64,000 bases of DNA from Rhizobium sp. S152. Lineage in GTDB: Bacteria > Pseudomonadota > Alphaproteobacteria > Rhizobiales > Rhizobiaceae. Location of the stretch: positions 558,001 to 622,000 of the forward strand of contig NZ_JAUDRZ010000002.1 of NCBI RefSeq assembly GCF_030380735.1, read 5' to 3'. Below the pieces are notes generated by a model. The model did no database searches. It worked only from the letters and a program-made list of their open reading frames with translations, and was not told the DNA's origin. Shown in pieces: positions 25,863 through 34,876 of the stretch (its first letter is position 1; every line of letters begins with the position of its first letter). Made by a program: the position numbers and the translations under genes.

Positions 25863-27025
25863 GCCGGCACCGTGACTGGCTCGCCCTGCAACGCTGCGTC
25901 GAATTTCTCCCAGGTCTCGGCCATTTCGATCACTCGTCTGTCTCGCCGTGCTTCATCAATCTTGACGGCGGTCAGTCCGGCTTCAAGCGCGTCGATGACT
26001 CCAACAGGCAACGAGGCGCCATGGAGGAGATTTTCTGCGATATCGGCGGCCATTTGGTCGTCGGCACCGTAGTGGTCGCTCTCATCTCCCGCGTAGCGTC
26101 GCTCGGCCAGCAATTGACCGGTCGATGCGGCGTGGACCGTGAAGTTGTTTCGTACGAAGTCGCCTTCCGCCGTGCCTTTTGAGCCGACGACACAGAAGCG
26201 GCGGAATTGGTTCGGAACATTCAAATTGGCGTGAAACGCCATCGTGGCTCCGCTTTCGTATTCGATAAGCGCAGTCTGATAGTCAATGATGTCGGCGTCG
26301 CTGTCGAAGACCTTTTCCGTTGTGTTCCACCCGCTTGGCTTGCGGAAATACTGATCGCGCTCGGCGTTCGTCATCATCTCCGGGGCGTTCTGCGGCACGA
26401 AGGATTTGCGACCGCCGAAGCTTGACACCGCGCTCGCTCTTTTCCCCACAACGCTCGCGTAGATGTCCAGGTCGTGGCAGCATTTCTCAAGGATGTAAGG
26501 GCCGGCGAAACGCTCGTAGCGCCTCCAATCGCGCATGAAGAACGCGCCATGATAGGGGGCGATATGTTCGGATGCCTCGATGGAGACGACCTCACCGATC
26601 TGCCCGGTCGCCTGCGCGTGACGGAGGTCACGATAGAGGTCGGAGTAGCGCAACACCAGGCCCACGAGGACCCGGTCGCTTCCGTACTTCGCAAGAAGCG
26701 CCGCAAGCTCGAGTGTTTGGGCCTCGTTTATGACTACGGGCTTTTCCGTGAAGACCTTGAGGCCGCCGCGCAGCCCACTCTCTATATGTTCTAGATGGAA
26801 CGTGTTGGGTGAGCCTACCATCAGGAGGTCGGCGCCGGACTGCGCTACCATCTCATCTACCGTATCGAACCGCCGGGAAACGAGAAGGCCCGCCTTCTCT
26901 ATCTGCTGTAGTCCTGCGGGCTGCGGATCCACGAGCCCGACAATGGTCAGGTCGGGAGTTGCCTTCTGGAAGGACTGAAGAACGTTTGCCATGCGATAGC
27001 CAAGGCCGGCGACAGCAACTTTCAT
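25859..27025 (-). CDS. Gfo/Idh/MocA family oxidoreductase
   Basis: NAD(P)-dependent dehydrogenase acting on sugars, inositols or their derivatives. N-terminal Rossmann fold KVAVAGLGYRMANV, VGLVDPQP and the family EKP motif in VFTEKPVVI, then a C-terminal substrate domain with HLNVPN-like strands (HANLNVPNQFRRF). 388 residues. It is the first gene after the ROK regulator in the same direction and faces an importer with an inositol-phosphatase-like gene, which supports an inositol or sugar-phosphate theme (inference). Confidence 0.8.
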   Translation of the reverse strand: MKVAVAGLGYRMANVLQSFQKATPDLTIVGLVDPQPAGLQQIEKAGLLVSRRFDTVDEMVAQSGADLLMVGSPNTFHLEHIESGLRGGLKVFTEKPVVINEAQTLELAALLAKYGSDRVLVGLVLRYSDLYRDLRHAQATGQIGEVVSIEASEHIAPYHGAFFMRDWRRYERFAGPYILEKCCHDLDIYASVVGKRASAVSSFGGRKSFVPQNAPEMMTNAERDQYFRKPSGWNTTEKVFDSDADIIDYQTALIEYESGATMAFHANLNVPNQFRRFCVVGSKGTAEGDFVRNNFTVHAASTGQLLAERRYAGDESDHYGADDQMAADIAENLLHGASLPVGVIDALEAGLTAVKIDEARRDRRVIEMAETWEKFDAALQGEPVTVPA

Positions 27026-27061
27026 GGGATCTCCGATGCTTGTCAGGTGTCGAAATGCGGC

Positions 27062-28285
27062 CTAGCCGGCCACACGATCAAACTGTGTTTCTGGGTCGAT
27101 GGGGATCTTGCGGCCGCGCATCAATGACAAGCGCCGAAAATCGGGACTGCCATGTGCGATGACGGGAAGCATCGCCGCGCCGACCGCCGAAGCGCTCGGG
27201 CCGAGCGTGCTTGTCAGCAGCCTTGGTATCTCACGCGCTCTGCGTGCCGCAACGGAAGGCATCAATGGATATGTGCGGTCGACCAGAGATCCAAGAATCG
27301 TCGGCGATATCGTTCCGCCGACAATTACCGTCTGCGGATCAAACAGGTTCTCGATGATGGAGACCAGCACGCGAAGCCTTTTCGCGTTAAATTCGAGCCA
27401 GCGCATCAGTCCGGTGTCTCGTTTCTGGTAGAGCCTATCGAGGGCGCCTTCCACTTCCAGCAGTCGAGCCTCGCAATTCATCGCCTGCGCGAGCTCATCG
27501 AGCGAGAATGGCGTGGCTGCAATTCCGGCTTCGGGCTGCAACTCACTTGGCCAGTTCAGCAAGCCGATCTCACCGGCATTGTTGAAGGCTCCCTGGAACG
27601 GCAAGCCATCGATTATGATGCCGGCACCCAGTCCGTGGCCGATGAACACGTAGACGAAATGCGTCAGGTCGACATCGCGGGGCGAGCCCAGCTCTGCGAT
27701 TGCTGCCGACGTTGCATCGTTTTCGATGATCACGGGCTGACCGGAGGCTCGTTCAAGGGCATCGGCCAATTCGAAATTGCCCCAGGTCTGCCAGCCAGGC
27801 GAGCCGACGTAATGTTCGAAATCGGCTTCCTGCAAAGTCGGCATTGCAACGCCAATCCCCCAGCAAGGCGTGCCCCGGCACCGTTCGGCGATCTCCGCAG
27901 CGACGCTGGACATCAAGGCGACTGTCTCGCCTGGATCCACCCAGGGACTTTCGTTGTCGATGCGAATGATTTCCCGGCCCTTCAGGTCGCACAGCACGCC
28001 CGTCAATCGATCGCGATCGAGGTGAAAGCCGATGGAGCATCCGGCGCCGTCTGCCAGCGTCAGCAGCTTCTGCGGGGCGCCGCGCCCGCCGGCAGCCTGA
28101 CTGGTTTCAGTGATCAGGCCGCGGTCGATCAGGTCGCGGGTGATGTTCGAGATGGTCTGTGGTTGCAGGCCGGTCAAATCAACCAGGTCGCCTCGACGAA
28201 TCTCGGATTTCTGGCGGATGAGATCGAATACCAGTCGCCGATTGTAACGCCCGGAATAGGCGTGATTGTTGCCAGAGATCGCCAC
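27062..28285 (-). CDS. ROK family transcriptional regulator
   Basis: N-terminal winged helix (SGRYNRRLVFDLIRQ...LVDLTGLQPQTISNITRDLIDRGLI) and a ROK domain (FVYVFIGHGLGAGIIIDG, ENDATSAAIAE, TVIVGGTISP). The CxCGxxGC zinc motif of many ROK proteins is absent. GTG 28285 is chosen because GGGGG lies five bases before it; the frame runs to TTG 28297. It diverges from the importer at 28457, and AT-rich inverted repeats between them are candidate binding sites. Probably a repressor relieved by the imported sugar or its phosphate. Confidence 0.83.
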   Translation of the reverse strand: MAISGNNHAYSGRYNRRLVFDLIRQKSEIRRGDLVDLTGLQPQTISNITRDLIDRGLITETSQAAGGRGAPQKLLTLADGAGCSIGFHLDRDRLTGVLCDLKGREIIRIDNESPWVDPGETVALMSSVAAEIAERCRGTPCWGIGVAMPTLQEADFEHYVGSPGWQTWGNFELADALERASGQPVIIENDATSAAIAELGSPRDVDLTHFVYVFIGHGLGAGIIIDGLPFQGAFNNAGEIGLLNWPSELQPEAGIAATPFSLDELAQAMNCEARLLEVEGALDRLYQKRDTGLMRWLEFNAKRLRVLVSIIENLFDPQTVIVGGTISPTILGSLVDRTYPLMPSVAARRAREIPRLLTSTLGPSASAVGAAMLPVIAHGSPDFRRLSLMRGRKIPIDPETQFDRVAG

Positions 28286-28299
28286 GAAGGCCCCCAATA

Positions 28300-28314
28300 A
28301 TCCATTTAATGGAT
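28300..28314. promoter_or_regulatory. Putative ROK operator, proximal copy
   Basis: ATCCATT and AATGGAT are perfect arms around one central T, 15 bases before the ROK gene start. A related half copy (CCATTTAATAGAT) lies at 28409. AT-rich repeats of this kind are usual for ROK repressors. Confidence 0.5.
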
Positions 28315-28408
28315 CATATATTGGCGAATCTGCCCCTGTCTAGCCTGCATTATTGCTGAGACTCCTATTTTCTTTGCACGATATGCGGTTGCCAATGGAT
28401 TATTTATG

Positions 28409-28421
28409 CCATTTAATAGAT
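28409..28421. promoter_or_regulatory. Putative ROK operator, importer-side copy
   Basis: CCATTTAATAGAT differs from the CCATTTAATGGAT of the copy at 28300 by one base and lies 36 bases before the importer receptor gene. An additional CCAATGGATTATT occurs at 28392-28404. The two copies would let the ROK protein control both divergent units. Confidence 0.42.
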
Positions 28422-28456
28422 TTATTGGTATCGGCAAAAACAAAGGGGAGCCGTCA

Positions 28457-29410
28457 ATGATGAAGAAGTCTTTGGGAGCAGTGCTGTTTGCAGGCGTGGC
28501 GCTTGTTGCGGGCCACGGCATGGCGGCTGATCTTGTCGTTTACACATCGCATGGCGAAACCACGTCGGGGCCGGTGCTCGATGCCTTCAAGAAGGTGCGC
28601 CCTGATATCACCGTGACTGTCGTGCGCGGCGGTACGGGTGAGGTTGTCGAGCGGCTCCGCGCTGAATCGAAAAACCCGACAGCCGATGTGCTCTGGGGTG
28701 GTCCGACCCAGACGTTCGACGAAAACGGTTCTCTTTTCCAAGCTTACGAAAGCAAGACGGACGGCGATATGATCACCGTCGATCCGAACCATATCTGGCA
28801 TCCCTATACGGTTCTGCTGCAGCCGATCATCGTCAGCACGAAGCGGGTCAAGGCCGGCGATCTTCCGAAGACGCAGGCGGATCTGGTCTCGGACAAGTGG
28901 AAGGGGCTTGGATCGCTGATCATTCCCGATCCGGCAAAATCCGGAACGGGCTACACTATTCTGTCGGCGCTTGCCGGGCAGATGGGCTGGGAGTTTGTGG
29001 GCAATCTCGCCAAGGGCGCCCGCATCGCGCCGGGATCCGATGATGCCTTCAATGCGGTTCGCGACGGCGAGGCGGCAGTCGGCTGGATCAACGAGGATCT
29101 GGGCGCCAAGTGGAAGGCCGGGGGACTGCCGATCGACGTCATCTATCCCACGGATGCCGTGACCGGTCAGGTCGATGCGCAGGCGATCGTCGCTGGCGCT
29201 CCGCATGTTGACGAGGCAAAGGCATTTATCGATTTTCTCGGATCGAAAGGTTCCCACGAAGTCGTGCGCGACGCAACGGTCAGGCGTTCGGCCCGCAACG
29301 ATGTTACGCCGCCGAGCGTTCTCCCCGACATTGGTAGCCTCAACATCATCTCTCCGGTCGATCCCAAGCAGGTCGTCGTCGCACGCTTCCAGGAACTGAC
29401 CGGCAAATGA
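28457..29410 (+). CDS. ABC substrate-binding protein, Fbp/AfuA type
   Basis: Periplasmic receptor with signal peptide MMKKSLGAVLFAGVALVAGH (cleavage after MAA), then DLVVYTSHGETTSGPVLDAFKK and TADVLWGGPTQTF, typical of the ferric-iron/aminoethylphosphonate/hexose-phosphate group. No Tyr-Tyr pair, the usual iron ligand of FbpA, is present anywhere. With an inositol-monophosphatase-like enzyme in the operon, phosphorylated sugars or polyols (as for AfuABC) are the better guess. ATG 28457 follows AAGGGGAG. Confidence 0.78.
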   Translation: MMKKSLGAVLFAGVALVAGHGMAADLVVYTSHGETTSGPVLDAFKKVRPDITVTVVRGGTGEVVERLRAESKNPTADVLWGGPTQTFDENGSLFQAYESKTDGDMITVDPNHIWHPYTVLLQPIIVSTKRVKAGDLPKTQADLVSDKWKGLGSLIIPDPAKSGTGYTILSALAGQMGWEFVGNLAKGARIAPGSDDAFNAVRDGEAAVGWINEDLGAKWKAGGLPIDVIYPTDAVTGQVDAQAIVAGAPHVDEAKAFIDFLGSKGSHEVVRDATVRRSARNDVTPPSVLPDIGSLNIISPVDPKQVVVARFQELTGK

Positions 29411-31419
29411 GGTTCTGGCGCGATAATTGGCTGTTCTTTTCGATTGTCGCGCTCCTTGTCTGCATCGCGACCATTCTACTGCCCCAAATTAGGCTCCTGA
29501 GCGCCTCCGTCATCGGTGACGGAGGTCGCTTTTCGATCGTTCATCGTGCGGCAGGTCTGGAGCCTGTCCCTGAAATGACGAGCCAGTTCACTGCTGGTAT
29601 CGTCGAAAAAAACAAGGCATTGCAGGTCACCAAGTCCGGGCAGTTCGCGCTCGATGTCCTGCACGTCGATCCGACGACAATTCTATTGCGCGCCGAAGAG
29701 CCGATCTCGGTAACGCCTGAGGGCAGCAACCAGCTCGCGGTCTCCGTCGATGGCGTTCGTCTTGTCGTCAGTCAGCAGGCGCCTCGCGGTCTCTTCAACA
29801 AGGCGGCGCCTCAACCGCTTGCCGGCCAAGCCAACCCGGATGGAAGCCTGTCCTTGCGTCATGCCCAGAACGCCTATCTCAGCTTCGAAGCGCGCGAGCC
29901 GACCATCACCGCATCCAATTACCTAGCGTTCGTTACCGGCCGGGACACGTTGCGAGCTACCGTGAACAGCCTGATCGTGTCATTATCGGCTACAGCGATC
30001 GCCGCCATACTCGGGGTTTCGCTGGCCTATGTCGTGGCGCGCTTCGATGTTCGTGGATCAACGGCGATCGTGTTCCTGACAACGATGGCGTCAGTGTCGC
30101 CGCCATTCCTCGGCGCCTATGCATGGCGGCTCCTCCTCGGGCGCAATGGTGTGGTGACGTCCTTCCTCGGCATCGACTTCACCATCGTCGGGATGCATGG
30201 GGTGATATGGGTGATCGCATGGCTCGTCTTCCCGGTCATTTTCCTCTTGAGCCATAGCGCCTTCTCGGGGCTGGATGCCTCCCACATCGAGGCTGCCGAA
30301 AGTCTCGGCGCGAGGCCGGCAAGGACGCGCTTTTCGATCGAGATACCGCTGGCCATGCCGGGCATCATAACCGGGTTGTACCTTGCCACCATGGCGGCTC
30401 TTTCGGATTTCGGAACGCCTAGGATCATCGGGCTGGATCTGAGTGTGCTTCCGGTCCTGATCTACACGTCGTTCCTCAGCGAGGCCGGGCGAAACCCCGC
30501 GCTTGCAGCGACGGGATCGGTCGTTCTCGTCGCAATCTCCAGCCTCTTTCTCATGGCACAGCAGATCTACCTGGCAAGACGGGGCTTTGCGGTCGTGTCG
30601 GCACGCCGACCGGACCGCCGCAAGCTATCGGCAATGGGTCAGGTGGCAGCGTGGATCTTTGCATCGACGGTGCTGTTCTTTGCCTTTGTCCCACATCTGA
30701 CGGTGCTTGCAACGAGCTTCATGGAGTGGCGTGTCGGTCTGCCGCGGTTTTCTCTGACGCTGTCCAATTACGCAACGATGTGGCAGAGCGGGCTGACATC
30801 AGCATGGGTGACGCTGTCGCTGGGATTCGCCGGCACGATCGTAGCCTTCGCCGGCGGTCTCGGGATCGCCTTCGTCCTTGTGCGCAAACGTTACCGCTTG
30901 ATTGCTCCGCTGCTGAGCATGACTGTGATGATGCCGTATGTGATCCCGGGAACCGTTCTCGGGATCGGCCTGATCATGATGTTCAACGAGGCACCGCTAC
31001 AGTTGACAGGCACTTGGTTTATCCTCGCGCTTGCCTATGTGATCCGGAACCTGCCGTTTACGGTCAAGGCCTCGGAAGCTTCACTTCGCCAAGTTCACCC
31101 GGCGCTGGACGAAGCCGCGCTAAGCCTCGGCGCCCGTCCGTTCAAGGTCTTCGTGAGCGTGACCGCGCCGCTCATGCTTGCTGGCGCAATCACCGGTGCC
31201 ACGCTGACTTTCCTGCATATCGTCACCGAGCTTTCCTCGACGATCGTGCTCTACCGGCCGCCCTGGAAGCCAATGACCGCTGTGATCTTCGAGAACACGC
31301 TTGTCGATGCCGACTTCGGCGTGTCTGCGGCGCAGACCATCCTGCTCATGATGATCATATATATCCCGCTTTATTTGGTCGTGCGTTATGGCCAGTCGCA
31401 GAGGTTACAGAATGCCTGA
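29407..31419 (+). CDS. ABC transporter permease, fused two-domain Fbp/Afu type
   Basis: 670-residue membrane protein with two permease halves, each with an EAA loop: EAAESLGARPARTRFSIEIPLAMPG and EAALSLGARPFKVFVSVTAPLMLAG. Between the first membrane segment (residues about 9-31) and the permease core (from about 180) lies a roughly 140-residue hydrophilic stretch expected in the periplasm. Start overlaps the receptor stop by four bases. Such an insertion occurs in part of the family and might help receive the ligand. Confidence 0.82.
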   Translation: MRFWRDNWLFFSIVALLVCIATILLPQIRLLSASVIGDGGRFSIVHRAAGLEPVPEMTSQFTAGIVEKNKALQVTKSGQFALDVLHVDPTTILLRAEEPISVTPEGSNQLAVSVDGVRLVVSQQAPRGLFNKAAPQPLAGQANPDGSLSLRHAQNAYLSFEAREPTITASNYLAFVTGRDTLRATVNSLIVSLSATAIAAILGVSLAYVVARFDVRGSTAIVFLTTMASVSPPFLGAYAWRLLLGRNGVVTSFLGIDFTIVGMHGVIWVIAWLVFPVIFLLSHSAFSGLDASHIEAAESLGARPARTRFSIEIPLAMPGIITGLYLATMAALSDFGTPRIIGLDLSVLPVLIYTSFLSEAGRNPALAATGSVVLVAISSLFLMAQQIYLARRGFAVVSARRPDRRKLSAMGQVAAWIFASTVLFFAFVPHLTVLATSFMEWRVGLPRFSLTLSNYATMWQSGLTSAWVTLSLGFAGTIVAFAGGLGIAFVLVRKRYRLIAPLLSMTVMMPYVIPGTVLGIGLIMMFNEAPLQLTGTWFILALAYVIRNLPFTVKASEASLRQVHPALDEAALSLGARPFKVFVSVTAPLMLAGAITGATLTFLHIVTELSSTIVLYRPPWKPMTAVIFENTLVDADFGVSAAQTILLMMIIYIPLYLVVRYGQSQRLQNA

Positions 31420-32473
31420 TGCCATCCATCCAGTAGCTCCCGCACGGGGGTGCGAGGTCAATATCCAGTCGGTTTCGAAAGCCTACGGCCACGTCACGGT
31501 GCTCAAGGATGTCTCGATGACCGTGCAGCCCGGCGAGTTTTTTACGCTTCTCGGACCTTCGGGTTGCGGGAAGACGACGCTGTTGAGGGCGATCGCCGGA
31601 TTTCATCCAATCAACAAGGGGCGGATTGAGTTTGACGGTAAGGACGTCTCGGCACAGCCGCCCTGGGAGCGCGACATCGGTTTCGTATTCCAGAATTATG
31701 CGCTTTGGCCAAACAAGACCATTTTCGAGAATGTCGCCTACGGTTTGCGTATCCGCAAGGTCAGCAAGAGTGAAATTACGCGGCGTGTCCGGGACGCGCT
31801 TGAGCAGGTCCAGCTTCGCAATGTCGAAGAGCGCTATCCAGCCGAGATGAGTGGTGGCATGCAGCAACGCATTGCGATGGCGCGCGCACTGGTGATCGAT
31901 CCACCGCTGCTGTTGCTCGATGAGCCTATGTCCAATCTCGACGCCCGGCTGCGCGTGTCGCTGCGACAGGAGTTGCGCGAATTGCAGCAGCGGATCGGCG
32001 TTACGGCGATCTACGTGACGCACGACCAGGAGGAAGCTCTTGAGCTATCCGACCGGATCGCTGTGATGAATGGAGGTGTGGTGGAGCAGCTTGCTGTTCC
32101 TGAGGACATCTATGCCCGTCCGGCCTCTCGTTTCGTGGCCGAATTCGTCGGTGATGCCAATTTCCTGGAGGGCAACGCCGAGGGCGTTGGCTTCCGCCTT
32201 GCCGATGGCCGCACGATGCCCCTTCATACCGGTGAGATTCAAGGAGCATCCACGCTGTTCATACGGCCGGAGCGGCTTCTGATGACGGCGGCGGGCCAGG
32301 GCCATATCGATGCCGTCGTCGAAGATGTTCGCTATGTCGGGCGCAGCTTCGTGCATCGGATGGCATTGGGCCAAGCGCTATCGGTATGGGTCGACGCACC
32401 TATGAGGCTGGACAATGGGCAGCACATGGGCCTCGACTTCAGCGCCGCAACATTCTTGGGGAACCAGCCGTGA
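31412..32473 (+). CDS. ABC transporter ATP-binding protein, Fbp/Afu type
   Basis: ATPase: Walker A GPSGCGKTT, Q-loop VFQNYALWPN, signature MSGGMQQR, Walker B LLLLDEPMSNLDARL, H-loop THDQEEA, and a C-terminal regulatory part (TLFIRPERLL). 353 residues. ATG 31412 (MPDAIHP) follows AGAGG. The stop overlaps the GTG of the next gene, so the phosphatase is coupled to the importer. Confidence 0.86.
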   Translation: MPDAIHPVAPARGCEVNIQSVSKAYGHVTVLKDVSMTVQPGEFFTLLGPSGCGKTTLLRAIAGFHPINKGRIEFDGKDVSAQPPWERDIGFVFQNYALWPNKTIFENVAYGLRIRKVSKSEITRRVRDALEQVQLRNVEERYPAEMSGGMQQRIAMARALVIDPPLLLLDEPMSNLDARLRVSLRQELRELQQRIGVTAIYVTHDQEEALELSDRIAVMNGGVVEQLAVPEDIYARPASRFVAEFVGDANFLEGNAEGVGFRLADGRTMPLHTGEIQGASTLFIRPERLLMTAAGQGHIDAVVEDVRYVGRSFVHRMALGQALSVWVDAPMRLDNGQHMGLDFSAATFLGNQP

Positions 32474-33261
32474 AGGATGACGAGATCGATCACCTGTTTC
32501 TGGCGGCCAAGGAGGCCGCACGGGCAGGCGGGGCAGAGCTTCTCTCGCGCTTCGGCCGCCTGGGAGCCGATGCCGTCAACCAGAAAGGGCACGCCGACTA
32601 CGTGTCCGAAGCGGACACGGCGGCAGAGGTCGCAATCCTGAAGGTCCTTAACGAAACTGCAGCCGGATACGGCTTCCTCGGGGAGGAGACAGGCTACCAC
32701 GCGGGTGAGAAGACGGAGACCTGGGTCGTAGATCCCCTGGACGGGACAAGCAATTTCGTATGGGGCATTCCGTATTTTGCGGTTAGCATCGCGTTGTGCG
32801 ACGAGAGCGGCGAAGTGCTGGGAGTGGTCTTTGATCCCATTCGAGACGAGATGTTTTCTGCCGTCCGGGGACGGGGGGCATGGGTGAACGATGTCCGAGT
32901 TCCGGCGCTTGCGGCAAAGCCTCCCGAGAGCGCGATGGTGTCGATTTCGATGCCCGTGCCTGGGCAGTTGAGATGTATCGCCAAAGGCCAGTTCTTGGTG
33001 GGTCTGCAGACGATCATGGATAGAGCTGCGGGCGTCCGTCGACTTGGTTCGGCTGCACTCGATCTTGCCTATGTGGGGAGCGGGCGCCTCGATGGCTATT
33101 TCGAAGACGGTTTGAGTTACTACGACCTTGCCGCTGGCAAGCTGTTCGCACTGGAGGCCGGGGCAGCTGTCACGAACTTTGAAGGTGGAATTGCACGGGA
33201 GGGCTCGGTTGTTGCAGGGCAACGGTCTTTGCACTCCTGGCTGGCCAGTGTGTTCCAGTAG
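32470..33261 (+). CDS. Inositol monophosphatase family protein
   Basis: Mg-dependent Li-sensitive phosphatase family (inositol phosphate, fructose-1,6-bisphosphate, PAP). Metal sites visible: GEETGY, DPLDGTSNFVWGIPYFAVSIAL and YYDLAAGKLFALEAGA. 263 residues. GTG start at 32470 forms a GTGA overlap with the ATPase stop. As part of an importer operon it probably removes phosphate from an imported phosphorylated compound (inference), which suits the Fbp/Afu-type receptor. Confidence 0.82.
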   Translation: MKDDEIDHLFLAAKEAARAGGAELLSRFGRLGADAVNQKGHADYVSEADTAAEVAILKVLNETAAGYGFLGEETGYHAGEKTETWVVDPLDGTSNFVWGIPYFAVSIALCDESGEVLGVVFDPIRDEMFSAVRGRGAWVNDVRVPALAAKPPESAMVSISMPVPGQLRCIAKGQFLVGLQTIMDRAAGVRRLGSAALDLAYVGSGRLDGYFEDGLSYYDLAAGKLFALEAGAAVTNFEGGIAREGSVVAGQRSLHSWLASVFQ

Positions 33262-33469
33262 GGTAATTCCTAACTCCGATTACACCATCGGTGCCGTTCT
33301 AGCGATTGCAGGGAACACTCCATCTGCAAATCGACGCTATTCCCACAAATCTGTTACATCAACCACTTAACCGGGTTTTGGAAGGTGGGTTGCAGGTTCG
33401 AACCCCTTCACGGCGGAATAAATCTGCTTGAGTTGAGCGCACCTGCTTGCCGAATCCTTGTCGGGTAGA

Positions 33470-33892
33470 TCAATCAAGTCGGCTAATTCGGCGACCCGAC
33501 TTTCTGGAGGCTTCGCCAAACGACGCTGCGATCTTCATCATGAACGCTTTGCTGAAACGGCCGATAACGTTTTCATCGGGCTCGATATACCACGACCGCT
33601 CAGCGATATCGTAATTGTACTCGTCGATCATCACCCAGCAGCGCTTCAGGTCGCTCAAGCCTGCTCGGCGTGCCTCCGTATCAGGAACTTCAATGGCGAC
33701 ACGATCTGAAAGCGGCGGCTTCGTCGTGACAGCGAGAAGAGCAAGGTGTGTAAGGCCGTCCTTGGCGCTATGGACCGCGACGACGACGCAAGTTGGGCGC
33801 GACTTGCGCCCTTCTGTCTCTCCGCGGTCGTTCTGCCAAGCCCAGAGATACTGATAGGCGATGATCTGGCCTGGGAGAAATTCACGGCTCAT
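33470..33892 (-). CDS. Putative type II toxin, PemK/MazF-like
   Basis: A 140-residue protein starting MSREFLPGQIIAYQYLW with KSRPTCVVVAV and later LSDLKRCWVMIDEYN, the general layout of the PemK/MazF-like endoribonuclease fold. It begins inside the last codons of the upstream Phd/YefM-like gene (11-base overlap), the standard order antitoxin then toxin. A longer in-frame version to 33937 lacks a ribosome site. Assignment rests on layout and weak motifs; enzymatic residues were not confirmed. Confidence 0.6.
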   Translation of the reverse strand: MSREFLPGQIIAYQYLWAWQNDRGETEGRKSRPTCVVVAVHSAKDGLTHLALLAVTTKPPLSDRVAIEVPDTEARRAGLSDLKRCWVMIDEYNYDIAERSWYIEPDENVIGRFSKAFMMKIAASFGEASRKSGRRISRLD

Positions 33893-34142
33893 CGCCGTAG
33901 CCCTCGCCACGCGCCAGACGATCGATTTCCGCCTCAAACAGGTCTACATGATCTGCGGGCATTTCCGACGCACGATATACTTTCCGGCTATCGCCGCCGG
34001 TGCGCAGGCGCTCGTAGTGATCGTAGCTCATAAGGACAAAGCGCGGCTTCCTATGCTTCGTCAGGACGACCGGCTCGCGGCTGGCAGCATCGGTGACGTC
34101 ACCAACCTGCTTATTTAGGTCACCCGTCGTGAACTGGCGCAT
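33882..34142 (-). CDS. Antitoxin, Phd/YefM family
   Basis: An 86-residue protein MRQFTTGDLNKQVGDVTDAASREPVVLTKHRKPRFVLMSYDHYERLR, the DNA-binding Phd/YefM fold (PVVLTKHRKPRFVLMSYDHY is diagnostic), with an acidic C-terminal tail expected to bind the toxin. ATG 34142 is preceded by a GGAG. It overlaps the toxin gene. The AT-rich stretch upstream (34150-34200) probably contains the autoregulatory site. Confidence 0.78.
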   Translation of the reverse strand: MRQFTTGDLNKQVGDVTDAASREPVVLTKHRKPRFVLMSYDHYERLRTGGDSRKVYRASEMPADHVDLFEAEIDRLARGEGYGDEP

Positions 34143-34360
34143 GAAACGAACTCCGATAGAAGTTTCCAGAATATCCATATTTTCTATATTTGCAAGAAAA
34201 ATGCTTGAGTTGGGCGTCAGTCATACCAGACTGCTATACGGATAATCCGGGCCATCGCACCGGCTTTGGCGCCTTACTACACGACAATCTAGGAGGGAAT
34301 TCCCCAACGCTGGCGCGCGCAAGCGCCAGTCAGAAGGCACAACTCGGGAACAACTCGATT

Positions 34361-34603
34361 CTAAACGTTCTTGCTCTCTACGTGTGAGAAACGCACGCCA
34401 ACACCTGCATGGCTGTCTTCCGCAATGAACTCGATACCATTCCGTTCCAGCACCTCTTGAATGGCACGGAGGGTAGTTGGGCGCAGCGTTTCACCTCTCT
34501 CTAAACGGGTGATTGTTTGCGTTGAAACGTTCGCAGCGCTCGCCAGTTCAAGCACGCCCCAACCCAGAGCAACCCGAGCCAGCTTACATTGAATACCCTT
34601 CAT
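34361..34603 (-). CDS. XRE-type helix-turn-helix protein
   Basis: An 80-residue protein, mostly one HTH domain: MKGIQCKLARVALGWGVLELASAANVSTQTITRLERGETLRPTTLRAIQEVLERNGIEF. Minus-strand ATG 34603 lies directly after a 19-bp inverted repeat, which overlaps its ribosome site, so it probably represses itself. A longer frame to 34795 has no support. It neighbours the toxin-antitoxin pair but has no visible partner. Confidence 0.75.
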   Translation of the reverse strand: MKGIQCKLARVALGWGVLELASAANVSTQTITRLERGETLRPTTLRAIQEVLERNGIEFIAEDSHAGVGVRFSHVESKNV

Positions 34604-34622
34604 ATCACCATGCCATGGTGAT
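34604..34622. promoter_or_regulatory. Inverted repeat before the XRE gene
   Basis: ATCACCAT and ATGGTGAT are perfect 8-bp arms with a three-base spacer, ending one base from the start codon of the XRE gene. The placement over the ribosome site suggests autorepression. Confidence 0.55.
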
Positions 34623-34738
34623 TTTGGTTGCGCATCATAAGCTGGCCCTGTACCATTGCCCGACTGAAAACGGCCGCAGACGGTGTTCGTACCACCCTCC
34701 GCAGCCTGACCACAATCAAGCTGTATGGAGCTCGGATC

Positions 34739-34876
34739 ATGGCTGATTCTGAGAATAGCAGAAGTTTGCCTGCAATCACCCGTCGAAAATTGCACAATGC
34801 AATTGCGACGAATGCGCTGACGAACAAGGCGTCATGTTCGCGCGGACTTTCTCGCATACGAGGATGGCTGCGATGA
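34739..34876 (+). pseudogene. Possible remnant of a paralogue of the following Tat-signal protein
   Basis: ATG 34739 opens MADSENSRSLPAITRRKL, which resembles the N-termini (…TRR…) of the Tat-signal proteins to which the next gene belongs, but then runs out of frame into it and stops. It may be the worn-down 5' end of a tandem copy, or an unrelated short frame. Weakly supported. Confidence 0.3.

Noticed and set aside
27152..28300. 382-codon plus-strand open frame
   Set aside because: Antisense to the ROK regulator, which has clear HTH and ROK motifs.
28457..32473. Ferric iron transporter
   Set aside because: No Tyr-Tyr iron ligand pair in the receptor and no iron-type regulator; phosphatase, ROK regulator and sugar dehydrogenase point to a phosphorylated carbohydrate.
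33380..33415. tRNA-like GGTTCGAACCCC string near the toxin gene
   Set aside because: GGGTT/AACCC can pair but no acceptor, D or anticodon arm is visible; kept only as a hint of an old insertion site.
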